From: Olsenella sp. kh2p3
GTDB taxonomy: Bacteria > Actinomycetota > Coriobacteriia > Coriobacteriales > Atopobiaceae
Direction: 5' to 3'
Length of the DNA stretch: 64,000 nucleotides
Assembly (NCBI GenBank): GCA_900119625.1
Contig: FPKD01000004.1
Location: forward strand, 108,161-172,160
Under the pieces are notes generated by a model that saw nothing but the letters and a program-made list of their open reading frames with translations, was not told the origin of the DNA and ran no database searches. Positions 30,762-40,702 of this stretch are shown here, piece by piece (the first letter of the stretch is position 1; the number at the start of each line of letters is the position of its first letter). The position numbers and the translations under genes were made by a program.

Positions 30762-32668
30762 TCGTCACCGTCCTTCTCGCCCTCGGCGGTGGCGGGGCGT
30801 CCGTCCTTGCCAAAGCCCTTGCCGGAGACGCGCACGCCACCCAGTGTCACGTCCAGGGCACCGATGATGTCGTCGATAGGCGCGCCGGGGGCCACCATGG
30901 GGTAGACCGTCTGGTCTGTGGGGATCACGACGTCCAAGAGGTACGGCTCCTTGGAGGCGAGCATCTCGTTGAGCGCGTCCTCGACCTCCTCGGGGCGAGA
31001 GATGCGCCTGCCGCGCCAGCCGTAGGCCTCTGCCAGCTTCACGAAGTCGGGGACGTCCCGCAGCTTGGTGAACGAGTAGCGCTCGTGGTAGAAGAGCTTC
31101 TGCCACTGGTAGACCATGCCAAGGGCGCTGTTGTCGATGATCATCACCTTGACGGGCACGTTTTCCTGGATGGCTGTGGCCATCTCCTGAACGTTCATCT
31201 GGAACGAGCCGTCGCCGGCAATGCAGACCACCTCGTCGTCGGGGCAGCCGATCTTGGCGCCAATGGCGGCGGGGAAGCCAAAGCCCATGGTGCCGGCGCC
31301 ACCGGACGAGAGGAACGTGCGTGCGTGCTCGCGGCGGATGTTCTGGTGCGCCCACATCTGGTGCTGGCCCACCTCGGTGGTGACGATCGAGGCGTCGGGG
31401 TTGAGCTTGTCGGAGAGCATGGAGAGCACGACCTCGGGCGCAATCTTGTCGGGGTAGTCCACACTGCTTGCAAAGTCGTCCGTGTAGAACGGCCAGCGGT
31501 CGCGCCACGAGCAGACCTCGGCAAACCAGCCGTCGTCCACGGGCTTTGCGTCCTCCTTGTGCAGGCGTTCGTTGAGCGAGGCGAGAACAACCTTGGCGTC
31601 GCCCACGATGGGCACCGTGGGGTTCACGATCTTACCGATTTCCGCCGGGTCGATGTCGATGTGGATGACCTTGGCGTGCGGGGCGAACTCGGAGACCTTG
31701 CCGGTCACGCGGTCCGAGAAGCGCGCGCCAACAGCGATGAGCAGGTCGCACTCCATGACGGCCATGTTGGCGTACTTCGAGCCGTGCATGCCCACGGGTC
31801 CCAGGTTGTGCTTGTTCGAGCAGGGCATGGCCCCCTTGCCCATGAGCGAGGTCACCACAGGGATGTCCATGGTCTCGGAGAGCTCGACCAGCTCCTGGCA
31901 GGCGTGGCTGGTCACGATGCCGCCGCCGGCGTAGATGAGCGGGCGCTTGGCCTTCATGATGAGCTGCGCGGCCTGCTTGACCTGCCGTGCGTTGCCGCGG
32001 TAGGTGGGCTTGTAGCTGGCGATGCTAATGGAGTCCGGGTAGTGGAAGACCATCTGCGCTCCGGAGAGGTCGCTCGGGATGTCTATGAGGACGGGGCCGG
32101 GGCGACCGGTGGAGGCGATGTAGAACGCCTCGCGGAAGGTGCGGGTGAGGTCGTCGGTCGACTGCAGCAGGAACGAGTGCTTCACGACGGGCATGGTGAT
32201 GCCCACGATGTCGGACTCCTGGAACGAGTCGGTGCCAATGACGCCGCGCGTGACCTGGCCGGTGATGACCACCAGGGGTACGGAGTCCATGTAGGCGGTC
32301 ATGATGCCCGTCACGGTGTTGGTGGCGCCAGGGCCCGAGGTGACGAGAACCACGCCCACCTTGCCCGTGGCACGGGCGTAGCCGTCGGCCATGTGCGTGG
32401 CGCCCTGCTCGTGCCTGGCCAGCACGTGGTGGATGCGCTTGGAGTCATAGAGCGCGTCGTAGATCTTGATGGCCTGGCCGCCGGGGTATCCAAAGATCGT
32501 GTCGACGCCCTCGCACTCCAGGCTCGCGATGATCGCCTGGGCGCCGGTCATGGTCTTGCCCTCGTACTCGGAGTGCGAGCCCATGCCAAAGGGCTTGCCC
32601 TCGATGGCGGTCTGCTTGCGCGCGAGCTTCTCGGCGACGGACGCCGCGTGGCTGTCGGTGTTCGTCAT
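30758..32668 (-). CDS. ilvB: acetolactate synthase large subunit
   Basis: This 636-residue thiamine-diphosphate enzyme joins two pyruvates, or pyruvate and 2-oxobutyrate. [16 protein letters not shown] and [16 protein letters not shown] (catalytic Glu) lie near the N-terminus. The diphosphate-binding [15 protein letters not shown] is near the C-terminus. About 40 residues precede the usual start of homology ([15 protein letters not shown]), a modest N-terminal extension. The last residues (EKDGDE) are charged and variable. Start overlaps the ilvD stop and the end overlaps ilvN, both as ATGA. Much longer open frames in this reading frame upstream lie over ilvD and are rejected. Confidence 0.97.
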   Translation of the reverse strand: MTNTDSHAASVAEKLARKQTAIEGKPFGMGSHSEYEGKTMTGAQAIIASLECEGVDTIFGYPGGQAIKIYDALYDSKRIHHVLARHEQGATHMADGYARATGKVGVVLVTSGPGATNTVTGIMTAYMDSVPLVVITGQVTRGVIGTDSFQESDIVGITMPVVKHSFLLQSTDDLTRTFREAFYIASTGRPGPVLIDIPSDLSGAQMVFHYPDSISIASYKPTYRGNARQVKQAAQLIMKAKRPLIYAGGGIVTSHACQELVELSETMDIPVVTSLMGKGAMPCSNKHNLGPVGMHGSKYANMAVMECDLLIAVGARFSDRVTGKVSEFAPHAKVIHIDIDPAEIGKIVNPTVPIVGDAKVVLASLNERLHKEDAKPVDDGWFAEVCSWRDRWPFYTDDFASSVDYPDKIAPEVVLSMLSDKLNPDASIVTTEVGQHQMWAHQNIRREHARTFLSSGGAGTMGFGFPAAIGAKIGCPDDEVVCIAGDGSFQMNVQEMATAIQENVPVKVMIIDNSALGMVYQWQKLFYHERYSFTKLRDVPDFVKLAEAYGWRGRRISRPEEVEDALNEMLASKEPYLLDVVIPTDQTVYPMVAPGAPIDDIIGALDVTLGGVRVSGKGFGKDGRPATAEGEKDGDE

Positions 32669-34329
32669 GACAGGTATGCCCCCTTGTCTGCGCTGGTCAC
32701 GAGCTTGGCGTAACGGGAGAGGACGCCCGTGGTGTACTTGGGCGCGGGCGGCTCCCAGGCGGCGCGACGGCGCGCCAGCTCGTCCTCGTCGACGAGCAGG
32801 TCGAGCGTGCCGGCCTCGATGTCGATGGAGATCTGGTCGCCCTCGTGCACCAGGGCGATTGGGCCGCCAGCTGCGGCCTCGGGGCTCACGTGGCCCACGC
32901 AGGGGCCCTTGCTCGCGCCGGAGAAGCGGCCATCGGTGATGAGCGCGACGGACTTTGCCAGACCCATGCCGCAGATGGCGGAGGTGGGGGTGAGCATCTC
33001 GCGCATGCCGGGACCGCCGGCGGGGCCCTCGTAGCGAATCACCACGACGTCGCCGGGGTTGATCTTGCCGCCAAAGATCGCCTCGCAGGCGGCCTCCTCG
33101 GAGTCGAAGACGCGTGCGGGGCCGGTGTGCTTGTACATGCTGGGATCGACGGCGCTCTTCTTGACCACGCCGCAGTCGGGCGCGAGTGTGCCGCGCATGA
33201 CCTTGAGGCCGCCGTCGGGGGAGTACGGGTTGTCGATGTGGCGCACCACCGTGCCGTCCACGGGCGGGCACTGCTCGACCCACTCGGCCATGGTGCCGTG
33301 GCAGGTGTTGGCCGTGAGGTCAAGGTGCCCGGAGCGGCCCAGCTCGCCGATGATGGTCGAGACGCCGCCCACGTCGTTCAAGTCCTGGATGTGGAGCGGG
33401 CCGGCCGGTGCCAGGCGCACGATGTTGGGCGTGGCAGAGCAGGCCTTGTCCCAGTCGTCCATGGTCACGGGGCAGCCGGCGGCGTGCGCGATGGCCGTGA
33501 GGTGGAGCATGGTGTTGGTCGAGCCGCCAAAGGCCTGGTCAAGCGCCATGCCGTTGCGCACGGCGCGGGCGTCGATGATCTGGCGGGCGGTGATGCCCTT
33601 CTCGAGCAGCTCCATGACCTTCATGCCGGCGTGCTTTGCAAGACGGATTCGCTCGGAGTAGACGGCGGGGATGGTCCCGTTGCCGGGAAGCGCGATGCCA
33701 AGTGCCTCGGCCAGGCAGCAGATGGAGTTCGCGGTGAACATGCCCGAGCAGCTGCCGCAGGTGGGGCAGGCGGTGTTCTCGAGCCAGTGCATCTCGTCCT
33801 CGGTCATGGTGCCGGCGGTCACCTGGCCTGCGGCGTCAAACAGGCTGTTGAGGTCGGTCTCCTCGCCGTGGCGTCCGCGGCCGGCGAGCATGGGGCCGCC
33901 GGAGACCAGCACGGTGGGGATGTCCAGGCGGCACGCGGCGATGAGCATGCCGGGGACGACCTTGTCGCAGCTGGGGATCAGGACCATCGCGTCGAACTGG
34001 TGGCCCTGGACGGCGCACTCGACGGAGTCCGCGATCACTTCTCGGCTGGTGAGCGAGTAGCGCATGCCCTCGTGGTTCATGGCGATGCCGTCGCAGACGC
34101 CGATGGTGTTGACCTGCAGCGGAGTGCCGCCGGCCATGCGGACGCCGGCCTTGACGGCGTCGGCGATCTTGTCCAGGTGGATGTGGCCGGGGATGACCTC
34201 GTTCTGGGACGAGACGACCGCCACGAGCGGACGCTCGAGTTCCTCGTCGGTAAGGCCGTCGGCCTTGAGCAGGCTTCTGTGTGGAGCGCGGGCCAGGCCC
34301 CGCTTGATGGCATCGCTTCGAAGTTCCAT
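32665..34329 (-). CDS. ilvD: dihydroxy-acid dehydratase
   Basis: This 554-residue iron-sulfur enzyme makes the branched 2-oxoacids in valine and isoleucine synthesis. The start [20 protein letters not shown] is typical. Cluster ligands lie in [10 protein letters not shown] and in [27 protein letters not shown] and [19 protein letters not shown] are further family blocks. The start at 34329 follows GAGAGGTGACC; the frame stays open for 79 codons upstream, but that part has no homology. It is the first gene of ilvD-ilvB-ilvN-ilvC. The leader between 34330 and 34680 has stems (CTTGCCAC with GTGGCAAG) but no clear T-box, leader peptide or terminator. Confidence 0.97.
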   Translation of the reverse strand: MELRSDAIKRGLARAPHRSLLKADGLTDEELERPLVAVVSSQNEVIPGHIHLDKIADAVKAGVRMAGGTPLQVNTIGVCDGIAMNHEGMRYSLTSREVIADSVECAVQGHQFDAMVLIPSCDKVVPGMLIAACRLDIPTVLVSGGPMLAGRGRHGEETDLNSLFDAAGQVTAGTMTEDEMHWLENTACPTCGSCSGMFTANSICCLAEALGIALPGNGTIPAVYSERIRLAKHAGMKVMELLEKGITARQIIDARAVRNGMALDQAFGGSTNTMLHLTAIAHAAGCPVTMDDWDKACSATPNIVRLAPAGPLHIQDLNDVGGVSTIIGELGRSGHLDLTANTCHGTMAEWVEQCPPVDGTVVRHIDNPYSPDGGLKVMRGTLAPDCGVVKKSAVDPSMYKHTGPARVFDSEEAACEAIFGGKINPGDVVVIRYEGPAGGPGMREMLTPTSAICGMGLAKSVALITDGRFSGASKGPCVGHVSPEAAAGGPIALVHEGDQISIDIEAGTLDLLVDEDELARRRAAWEPPAPKYTTGVLSRYAKLVTSADKGAYLS

Positions 34330-34679
34330 GGTCACCTCTCGCTTCCTGCGCAACCTTCTTCGTGCGAGAAATGCGATTCCAGGTGAGACGTGGTGCGTTC
34401 TCCCGATGCCCGTCACGGTGGGCTCCGGCCCGAGGTAGTTGCGCTGCTGCCTGCGTGGGGGGTGGCCCAGAGGCGGTGCGCGTTCGCCCGAGCAGCTCGA
34501 GGGAATGTTCCTTGCCACCCACCGCGGGTTCTCATTGGTCCCGCTTGCTGTGGGATGGCGTGGCAAGTACTCGCCCTGTCATCGCATTTGCTCTGAAACT
34601 GTGCGGACGATTCTACGCTACGTACTGGTGATGTGCTGTAACGAGGAAGTAAATTCCACAGATGACGAGGTGATTTACG

Positions 34680-34890
34680 CGCCGGCGCCGGAGGGCCCCT
34701 TTTGTGCGCAGTTGCTGCGGAAACCCGCCTTCGGGCGTCACGGACTTACTGTGCCGCGCGTTTTGGACGGTTAGGACTCCTTAAATGGCGAGAATCCGCG
34801 GCGCCCCTGGGATGCCGCGCATTCCGAACGGTTAGAACCCCCTAACCGTTCGGAAAATTCCTAAATGGCGAGAATCCGCGGCATTGCGTG
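34680..34890. repeat. REP-B fragment plus REP-E palindromes
   Basis: A short REP-B part (GCGCCGGAGGGC, CTTCGGGCGTCACGG) is followed by two copies of TTAAATGGCGAGAATCCGCG-like sequence. Between them is a perfect 12-base-pair hairpin (CCGAACGGTTAG with CTAACCGTTCGG, 34824-34853). No gene is seen between 34330 and 35034. Confidence 0.75.
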
Positions 34891-34920
34891 GCGTGGCAGT
34901 CGCATTTGCTCCGGTCAAGA

Positions 34921-34939
34921 TATACTTGTCTGAACAAGT
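34921..34939 (+). promoter_or_regulatory. -10 box with overlapping operator before the BMP-fold gene
   Basis: TATACT (34921-34926) overlaps the inverted repeat ACTTGT-CTGA-ACAAGT (34924-34939), about 95 bases before the start codon. The arrangement would let a dimeric repressor block initiation. The -35 is not convincing. Confidence 0.5.
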
Positions 34940-35034
34940 GACCGCGCTCGCGCCCAGCCGCGACCGCCCGCGACCGCCCGCGACAAGCCACGCTCGCCGC
35001 GCGCCACCGCGCACGAAAGGAGACGTCCGCCACC

Positions 35035-37029
35035 ATGAGCGAGGAGTACAGAAAGGCCCTCCGTCGCGGCGAGCGAGACCTGCGCCGCGACACGTCGGCG
35101 GGCATCTATCCCTATCTGCCTGCGCTCGATTCCGTGCTCGCCCCTGGCGACACTGCCGGCGAGGTGCGTCTGGGCACCATGGAGATCCCGCTCGACATGG
35201 TGGCCGGCACTCGCACCGAGGGCCGCCAACGCTCCTTCTCGCGCACCTTCATGCCCGTCCTTGCGCCCACCACGGAGTTCGCGGCCAAGTGGTCAAACCT
35301 CTACGCCATCCAGACCACGGAGGGCTTCCGCGACCCCGTCAAGGTCTACGAGTACATGCACCGCTTCTACGTCCAGGAGGGCAACAAGCGCACCTCCGTG
35401 ATGCGCTACCTGGGCGCCTATTCCATCGAGGCCGAGGTCACGCGGCTGCTCCCAAAGCAGTGGGACGCCCCGGAGCGCCGACTCTATGGCGAGTTCCTCG
35501 AGTTCTGGCGAGCAGTGCCAACCTACGACATCGAGTTCTCACGCGAGGGCTCCTACCGACGGCTGGCCGCGCTTCTCGGACGTGACCTTGTCTCGCCCTG
35601 GCCCGACGAAGCCGTGCGCGAGCTTACCTCCACCTACCAGTACTTCCGCTCGCTCTACCAGCGTGCGGGCGGCTCGCACTTGGACGCAACCTGCGGTGAC
35701 GCGCTTCTCGCGTACCTGAGCTACTTCCCGGACGAGCGCCTTCTGGACACGCCGCCCTCCATTGTGGTCGAGCGGCTGGGGCGCCTGTGGTCCGAGCTTG
35801 CGCTGGCGGGCCCGCGCGAGGATGTGGTGCTGGTAAGCGAGCCAGAGGCAGAGCCAACCTCCCGCGGCGGCGTTCTCTCGCGGCTCTCGTACCACACGCC
35901 CTACTCGCCAGCCAATCCGCTTCGCCTGGCGTTTCTCTACGAGAGGCCCTTGGCAACCTCGAGCTGGGCACGTGCCCACGACACCGGACGTCTTGAGGTC
36001 GAGAAGCGCTTCAACGGCACGGTGCAGACCGTTGCCTACGACAACTGCTCCTCCCCAGACGACTTCACTGCCGTAGTGGACGCGGCCGTTGAGCAGGGTG
36101 TGCGCGTAATCTTTACCTGCTCGCCCACGCTCATGGCGAACACGGCCAAGGCAGCTATTGCCCACCCGGAGGTTCACTTCCTCAACTGCTCTTGCAACCT
36201 TCCGCACAGTCGCGTGCGCTCCTACTACGGGCGCATGTACGAGGCCAAGTTCGTGACGGGCGCGCTGGCGGCGAGCTTTGCCACCAACCATCGTGTGGGC
36301 TACCAGGCAAACGTTCCCATGTTTGGGTCGGTTGCCGAGATAAACGCCTTTGCCATTGGCGCGGCGCTGGTGGACCCCAGGGTCGAGGTGCGGCTGGTCT
36401 GGTCCACGCGTGGCGGTGACTCGCTCTACCACCACATGGCCGACGAGGGCGTCACCGTGATGTCGGGCTCGGACGTCACTGCGCCCTGGGACGACCCGCT
36501 TGCGCTGGGCCTCTACCAGATGGTGAACGGCCGCGTGCACAACCTGGCCCTGCCGGTTTGGAACTGGGGCCGCTATTACGAGCTTATCGTGCAGGGGCTT
36601 CTCAACGGGTCCTGGCAGGACGCCGGTGACGCCGCGCGTCCACAGGCGGTAAGCTACTGGTACGGCATGTCGTCGGGGGTCATTGGGCTGCGCCTCTCGG
36701 ACGATTTGCCCTACTATTCGCGCAAGCTCGTCGACCAGCTCACGCACGGCATCGAGCGCGGCGTGCTCGATCCCTTTGCGGGCGAGCTGAGAAGCCAGAC
36801 GGGCGTGGTGCAGCCGGCGGGTTCGCCTAGGCTGAGGGAGCAGGACGTCGTGTCCATGGACTGGCTCAACGACAATGTGGAGGGCATTCTCCCTGCAAAC
36901 TGGCATCCCGTTGACGAGACGTCCTTGGCTGGCGGGCTGGCAGCCGGCGGACTGACGGCCGGTGGCTCGCTGGCGGGCAGCGGCGTCGCCGGGGCAGCTA
37001 CCAGCGTGCCCGGGGAGCCGCGGCCATGA
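35035..37029 (+). CDS. cytosolic fusion of a ParB-like region and a BMP-family binding domain
   Basis: This 664-residue protein has no signal peptide or lipobox, although its C-terminal two thirds (about 295-620) is a BMP-type substrate-binding fold: PLRLAFLYERP, then VDAAVEQGVRVIFTCSPTLM, GALAASFATNHRVGYQANVPM and WNWGRYYELIVQGLL. BMP domains usually bind nucleosides for ABC import. The N-terminal 290 residues include FYVQEGNKRTSVMRYLGA, a ParB-like motif, then a helical stretch. Such proteins are annotated as BMP lipoproteins but must act inside the cell, perhaps as sensors. The tail is a Gly/Ala repeat (GGLAAGGLTAGGSLAG). A good AAAGGAG is upstream. The stop overlaps the phosphoesterase start by 4 bases. 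Confidence 0.78.
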   Translation: MSEEYRKALRRGERDLRRDTSAGIYPYLPALDSVLAPGDTAGEVRLGTMEIPLDMVAGTRTEGRQRSFSRTFMPVLAPTTEFAAKWSNLYAIQTTEGFRDPVKVYEYMHRFYVQEGNKRTSVMRYLGAYSIEAEVTRLLPKQWDAPERRLYGEFLEFWRAVPTYDIEFSREGSYRRLAALLGRDLVSPWPDEAVRELTSTYQYFRSLYQRAGGSHLDATCGDALLAYLSYFPDERLLDTPPSIVVERLGRLWSELALAGPREDVVLVSEPEAEPTSRGGVLSRLSYHTPYSPANPLRLAFLYERPLATSSWARAHDTGRLEVEKRFNGTVQTVAYDNCSSPDDFTAVVDAAVEQGVRVIFTCSPTLMANTAKAAIAHPEVHFLNCSCNLPHSRVRSYYGRMYEAKFVTGALAASFATNHRVGYQANVPMFGSVAEINAFAIGAALVDPRVEVRLVWSTRGGDSLYHHMADEGVTVMSGSDVTAPWDDPLALGLYQMVNGRVHNLALPVWNWGRYYELIVQGLLNGSWQDAGDAARPQAVSYWYGMSSGVIGLRLSDDLPYYSRKLVDQLTHGIERGVLDPFAGELRSQTGVVQPAGSPRLREQDVVSMDWLNDNVEGILPANWHPVDETSLAGGLAAGGLTAGGSLAGSGVAGAATSVPGEPRP

Positions 37030-37751
37030 AAATCCTCGCGATTGCCGACGTCGAGGAGCGCATGCTGTGGGACAACTTCCGCCGCTCGCGCTTCGAGGGC
37101 GTTGACCTTGTCTTGGCGGCGGGTGACCTCGATGCCGACTACCTGGAGTTTCTCGTCACCATGCTCACGTGTCCCGTGCTCTACGTGCATGGCAACCACG
37201 ACGAGAGCTACCGCCGCAAGCCGCCCCTGGGCTGCATCTGCGTGGACGATTCGGTCTACGTGTACCGTGGCCTGCGCATTGTTGGGCTGGGTGGTTCCAT
37301 GCGCTACAAGGACGGCACCTACATGTCCACCGAGCAGGAGATGCGCCGGCGCATCCGCAAGGTCGAGCCGAGCATCCGCCTGTTGGGCGGCTTCGACGTG
37401 CTTCTCGCCCATGCGCCCGCGCGCGGCGTGGGAGACCTGGACGACCTGCCACATCGCGGCTTCGAGTGCTTCAACACGCTGCTCGAGCGCTGGCGGCCCG
37501 CCCTTATGGTCCACGGTCACGTGCACGCCAACTACATCACGAATTTCTCGCGCGAGAGGGAGCTTGCCTGCGGAACCCGGGTGGTTAACGCCTTTGGCCA
37601 CGTGGAGCTGGACGCGCCCACGCCGTCGCAGCTCTCGTACGGCTGGAAGGAACATCTGGTCAACAAGCGAGCGCTGCGCAAGAGCGACGGCATTGCCTCG
37701 CACGAGGAAGGCGTCCTCGGCGCCGGTCAGTCCTACGGCCAGCGGTGGTAG
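37026..37751 (+). CDS. calcineurin-like metallophosphoesterase
   Basis: This 241-residue phosphoesterase has GDLDADYLEF, GNHDESY, LLAHAP and HGHVHANY, the metal-binding blocks of the fold. The first block reads AIADVEE where DxH is usual, so the first metal His is replaced by Glu. Its start overlaps the upstream BMP-fusion gene as ATGA, so the two products probably act together. A nucleotide or nucleoside signal would join a nucleoside-binding fold and a phosphoesterase, but this is speculation. It is cytosolic, without a signal peptide. Confidence 0.85.
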   Translation: MKILAIADVEERMLWDNFRRSRFEGVDLVLAAGDLDADYLEFLVTMLTCPVLYVHGNHDESYRRKPPLGCICVDDSVYVYRGLRIVGLGGSMRYKDGTYMSTEQEMRRRIRKVEPSIRLLGGFDVLLAHAPARGVGDLDDLPHRGFECFNTLLERWRPALMVHGHVHANYITNFSRERELACGTRVVNAFGHVELDAPTPSQLSYGWKEHLVNKRALRKSDGIASHEEGVLGAGQSYGQRW

Positions 37752-37809
37752 GCTACTCTCTTGTGATGCTGCCCGGCAAGTGGGCAGCCGTTGAGAGAGG
37801 ACGAGGCCC

Positions 37810-38295
37810 ATGTCCGTCGAGAGCGTCCGAGCGTACCTCGAGCCCTTTGGCGTTGCCGACAAGATCATCGAGTTTGACCAGTCGAGCGCCACGGTGGAGC
37901 TGGCCGCGCGCGACCTGGGCTGCGAGCCGGCGCGCATTGCCAAGACGATGGCGTGCGCGGTGGGGGATGGCGCCGTTCTCGTGGTGTGCGCGGGCGATGC
38001 CAAGCTGTGGAGCGCGGCCTTCAAGCGTGAGTTTGGGACAAAGCCGCGCTTTGTGGCGCCCGATGACCTGCCGCAGGTGGTGGGTCACCCCATGGGTGGC
38101 GTCTGCCCGTTTGCCGTGAAGCCCGGCGTGCGCACGTACCTGGACGTCTCGCTGCGCCGCTTTGATCGCGTGTTTCCCGCGGCGGGAAGCGAGAGCAGCG
38201 CGATTGGCCTCACCCTTCCCGAGCTGGAGCGCTGCTCGGCATCGCAGGGTTGGGTGGACGTGTGCAAGGACTGGCGAGAGGCCATGGCCGAGTAG
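37810..38295 (+). CDS. YbaK/EbsC-family aminoacyl-tRNA deacylase
   Basis: This 161-residue editing domain removes mischarged amino acids, typically cysteine from tRNA-Pro. RIAKTMACAVGDG contains the catalytic Lys near 45. GHPMGGVCPFAV carries the GxxxGG..P substrate loop near 100. YLDVSLRRFDRVFPAAGSE matches the YbaK-like end with the GS..S strand. The ATG follows GAGAGGACGAGGCCC. It is close to the phosphoesterase upstream and HAD downstream on the same strand, so one transcript is possible. Confidence 0.92.
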   Translation: MSVESVRAYLEPFGVADKIIEFDQSSATVELAARDLGCEPARIAKTMACAVGDGAVLVVCAGDAKLWSAAFKREFGTKPRFVAPDDLPQVVGHPMGGVCPFAVKPGVRTYLDVSLRRFDRVFPAAGSESSAIGLTLPELERCSASQGWVDVCKDWREAMAE

Positions 38296-38339
38296 TGACC
38301 GTGCGTGGGTCGCCTGCCTTCTGGAAGAAAGGATTGCGC

Positions 38340-39125
38340 GTGGCCGCTGATTCCAAAGACGTCAAAGTCGCGTTCTTCGATGTGGACGGAACGCTCTTCT
38401 CATTTAGAGAGAAGGGAGAGCCGGAGTCGACGAAGCGAGCCGTGCGTGCGCTTGCGGCAAATGGCATCACGGTCGTGCTTGCTACCGGTCGTGCTCCGTA
38501 CATGCTGGACTCGCTTGACCTGGATCCCTTCTCGGCCTTCATCACGTTCAACGGCGCCCTTTGCTACACCAACGACGAAGTCCTGTACAGCCATCCGCAC
38601 GAGAGGCGTGATGTAGAGATTGCCGTGCGCCAGACCAAAGCCGGTCTGTACCCCTGCCTTTTTATCGAGAAGGACCGTTGCTACATCTCGTACAAGAATG
38701 ACACCGTGACCCGCCACGAGAAGCGCGTTGACATACACTTTGAGGTTGACAATCCAGAGCAAGCCCTCGAAAACGACATCTATCTCTATAACGCGTTCTT
38801 CCCGCCCAAAGACGACCACATCCTGACGGATGCCACCGACAACGTGGAGCTTGCTCGCTGGACTGACGCCTTTTGCGACGTGATCCCCAAAGGCGGAGGC
38901 AAGGAGCCTGCCGTCAAACGCATGCTGCGTATGCTGGGCTTTAGCCCCGAGCAGGCCATTGCTTTTGGCGATGGCGGGAACGACGAGGGCATGTTCAGGA
39001 GCGTTGGGCTGGGGGTGGCCATGGGCAACGCCATGGACTCGCTGAAAGGAATCGCCGACATCGTGACCGACGACGTTGACAGCGATGGCATCTGGAACGC
39101 CTGCGAAAGGTTGGGACTGGTATAG
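38340..39125 (+). CDS. Cof-type HAD-IIB phosphatase
   Basis: This 261-residue HAD-superfamily hydrolase has motif I FFDVDGTLFSF, motif II VVLATGRAP, the Lys in KGGGKEPAVKRM, and motif IV AFGDGGNDEGMF. The C2B cap lies between about 85 and 195. Members dephosphorylate sugar phosphates, pyridoxal phosphate or flavin precursors. The substrate is unknown. The start is read as GTG at 38340 with AAAGGA ahead, because upstream ATG codons lie inside ybaK. It is 44 bases after ybaK and 22 bases before the aminotransferase gene. Confidence 0.9.
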   Translation: MAADSKDVKVAFFDVDGTLFSFREKGEPESTKRAVRALAANGITVVLATGRAPYMLDSLDLDPFSAFITFNGALCYTNDEVLYSHPHERRDVEIAVRQTKAGLYPCLFIEKDRCYISYKNDTVTRHEKRVDIHFEVDNPEQALENDIYLYNAFFPPKDDHILTDATDNVELARWTDAFCDVIPKGGGKEPAVKRMLRMLGFSPEQAIAFGDGGNDEGMFRSVGLGVAMGNAMDSLKGIADIVTDDVDSDGIWNACERLGLV

Positions 39126-39147
39126 CCTGGAAGGGACGGATTCGAGC

Positions 39148-40356
39148 ATGACGTACGACTTCACATCAATCATGGAACGGCACGGCATGGACGCCATCGC
39201 GGTCGACGCGCTTGGCTCGGGCGGCATGGCGCCGGAGGCGCCGGCGGAGGGCTTCGACGCCATTCCCATGTGGGTTGCCGACATGAACTTCCCCACGGCG
39301 CCCTCCATCACGCGTGCCATGGCCGAGCGCATCCAGCATCCGGCGTTTGGCTACTTCTCGCCGCGCGATGAGTACTACCAGGCAATCATTGACTGGCAGA
39401 CCCGGAGGAACGGCGTGCGCGGCCTGACGGCGGACCACATTGGCTACGAGAACGGCGTGCTTGGCGGGCTGGTCTCCACGCTCACGGTCTTTGCCGCCCC
39501 GGGCGACGCTGTGCTTCTCCACAGCCCCACCTACATTGGATTTACGCATTGCATAAATGAGAACGGCTACAAGATTGTGCTGTCGCCGCTGGTCAAGGAC
39601 GAGCAGGGCGTCTGGCGCATGGACTATGAGGACATGGCCGCCAAGCTGGAGGAGAACCACATCCACGTGGCGGTGTTCTGCTCGCCGCACAACCCCTGCG
39701 GGCGCGTGTGGGAGCGCTGGGAGATTGAGCGCGCAATGGAGGTCTACCGCGAGCACGACTGCGTGGTGATTTCTGACGAGATCTGGTCCGACTTGGTGCT
39801 GCCAGGGCACACACACGTGCCCACGCAGTCCGTGAGCGAGGACGCCCGCCGGCGCACGGTGGCGCTCTACGCGCCGAGCAAGACCTTCAACCTGGCTGGG
39901 CTGGTGGGGAGCTACCACATCGTCTACGACGACTACCTGCGCGATCGCGTTGTGGCAAAGAGCAGGAAGTCCTGCTACAACTCGATGAACGTGCTCTCGA
40001 TGCACGCGCTTATCGGCGCGTATAGCAGCGAGGGCGAGGCCTGGCTGGGGGAGCTGCTGCAGGTGCTGGACGGCAACATTTCCTGGGCGTGCGACTTTAT
40101 CGGCGAGCACTTCGAGGGCGTGCAGGTGAGCCGGCCCGAGGGGACCTACATGCTGTTCCTCGACTGTAGCGAGTGGTGCGAGCGCCACGGCCGCGACATC
40201 GAGTGGGTCGAGCGCGCAGGATGGCGCGTGGGCGTTGACTGGCAGGATGGCCGCGCGTTCCACGGGCCCTGCCACGTGCGCATGAATCTCGCGCTGCCGC
40301 TCTCGCGTGTGCAGGAGGCCTTTGGGCGACTTGATTGCTACGTGTTCAACGCCTAG
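39148..40356 (+). CDS. MalY/PatB-type PLP-dependent C-S lyase
   Basis: This 402-residue fold-type I enzyme of the MalY/PatB group cleaves cystathionine or cysteine to give thiol or sulfide, pyruvate and ammonia. AIPMWVADMNFPTAP at about 40-55 is the group hallmark. FSPHNPCGRVW-type sequence (FCSPHNPCGRVW) and SDEIWSDLVLPG hold the PLP ring contacts, and the PLP Lys is in APSKTFNLAGL. RMNLALP near the end has the Arg for the carboxylate. In this family an aminotransferase side activity is possible. GGAAGGGA precedes the ATG at some distance. It ends an apparent run of genes from 35035. Confidence 0.9.
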   Translation: MTYDFTSIMERHGMDAIAVDALGSGGMAPEAPAEGFDAIPMWVADMNFPTAPSITRAMAERIQHPAFGYFSPRDEYYQAIIDWQTRRNGVRGLTADHIGYENGVLGGLVSTLTVFAAPGDAVLLHSPTYIGFTHCINENGYKIVLSPLVKDEQGVWRMDYEDMAAKLEENHIHVAVFCSPHNPCGRVWERWEIERAMEVYREHDCVVISDEIWSDLVLPGHTHVPTQSVSEDARRRTVALYAPSKTFNLAGLVGSYHIVYDDYLRDRVVAKSRKSCYNSMNVLSMHALIGAYSSEGEAWLGELLQVLDGNISWACDFIGEHFEGVQVSRPEGTYMLFLDCSEWCERHGRDIEWVERAGWRVGVDWQDGRAFHGPCHVRMNLALPLSRVQEAFGRLDCYVFNA

Positions 40357-40384
40357 CGGTGCGGCACGGCGCCGGCGCGTTGCG

Positions 40385-40690
40385 TGCGGCGCGGAGAAAA
40401 AACTCCCTCCGGCGAGAAAAGGGCGCCGGAGGGCTCGTTTTGGACGTAATCCCTGCTAGAACGCCCCTTTCGGCGCCTGATTGACGCCGGAAGGGGCGTT
40501 TCGTACGCACTTGCGTCGGAAACCCTCGCTCCGGCGTCGAAATGACGCCCGAGGGCCCCTTTCGTACGCACTTGCTTCGGAAACCCTCGCTCGGGCGCCA
40601 AAATGACGCCGGGAGCGCCATTTGGTTCCCACTTGCTGCCAAAAGGGCTTCTCGGGCGCCGGTTTCTCGCCGAAGGTGCGTTTTCCTCGC
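40385..40690. repeat. REP-B array 7
   Basis: Five hairpin cores are seen, such as CTCCGGCGAGAAAAGGGCGCCGGAG, here split as CTCCGGCGAG and GGCGCCGGAG, then TTTCGGCGCC with GACGCCGGAA, and CTCCGGCGTCG with TGACGCCCGAG. They are spaced by TTTCGTACGCACTTGC linkers, a variant of the usual linker. It separates convergent genes. Confidence 0.78.
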
Positions 40691-40702
40691 GGCGAGCGGC
40701 CC

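Noticed and set aside
34330..34620. T-box or leader-peptide attenuator before ilvD
   Set aside because: Stems exist (CTTGCCAC with GTGGCAAG), but there is no T-box core (TGGNACCGCG), no terminator with a T tract, and no short frame rich in Ile, Leu or Val codons behind a ribosome site.
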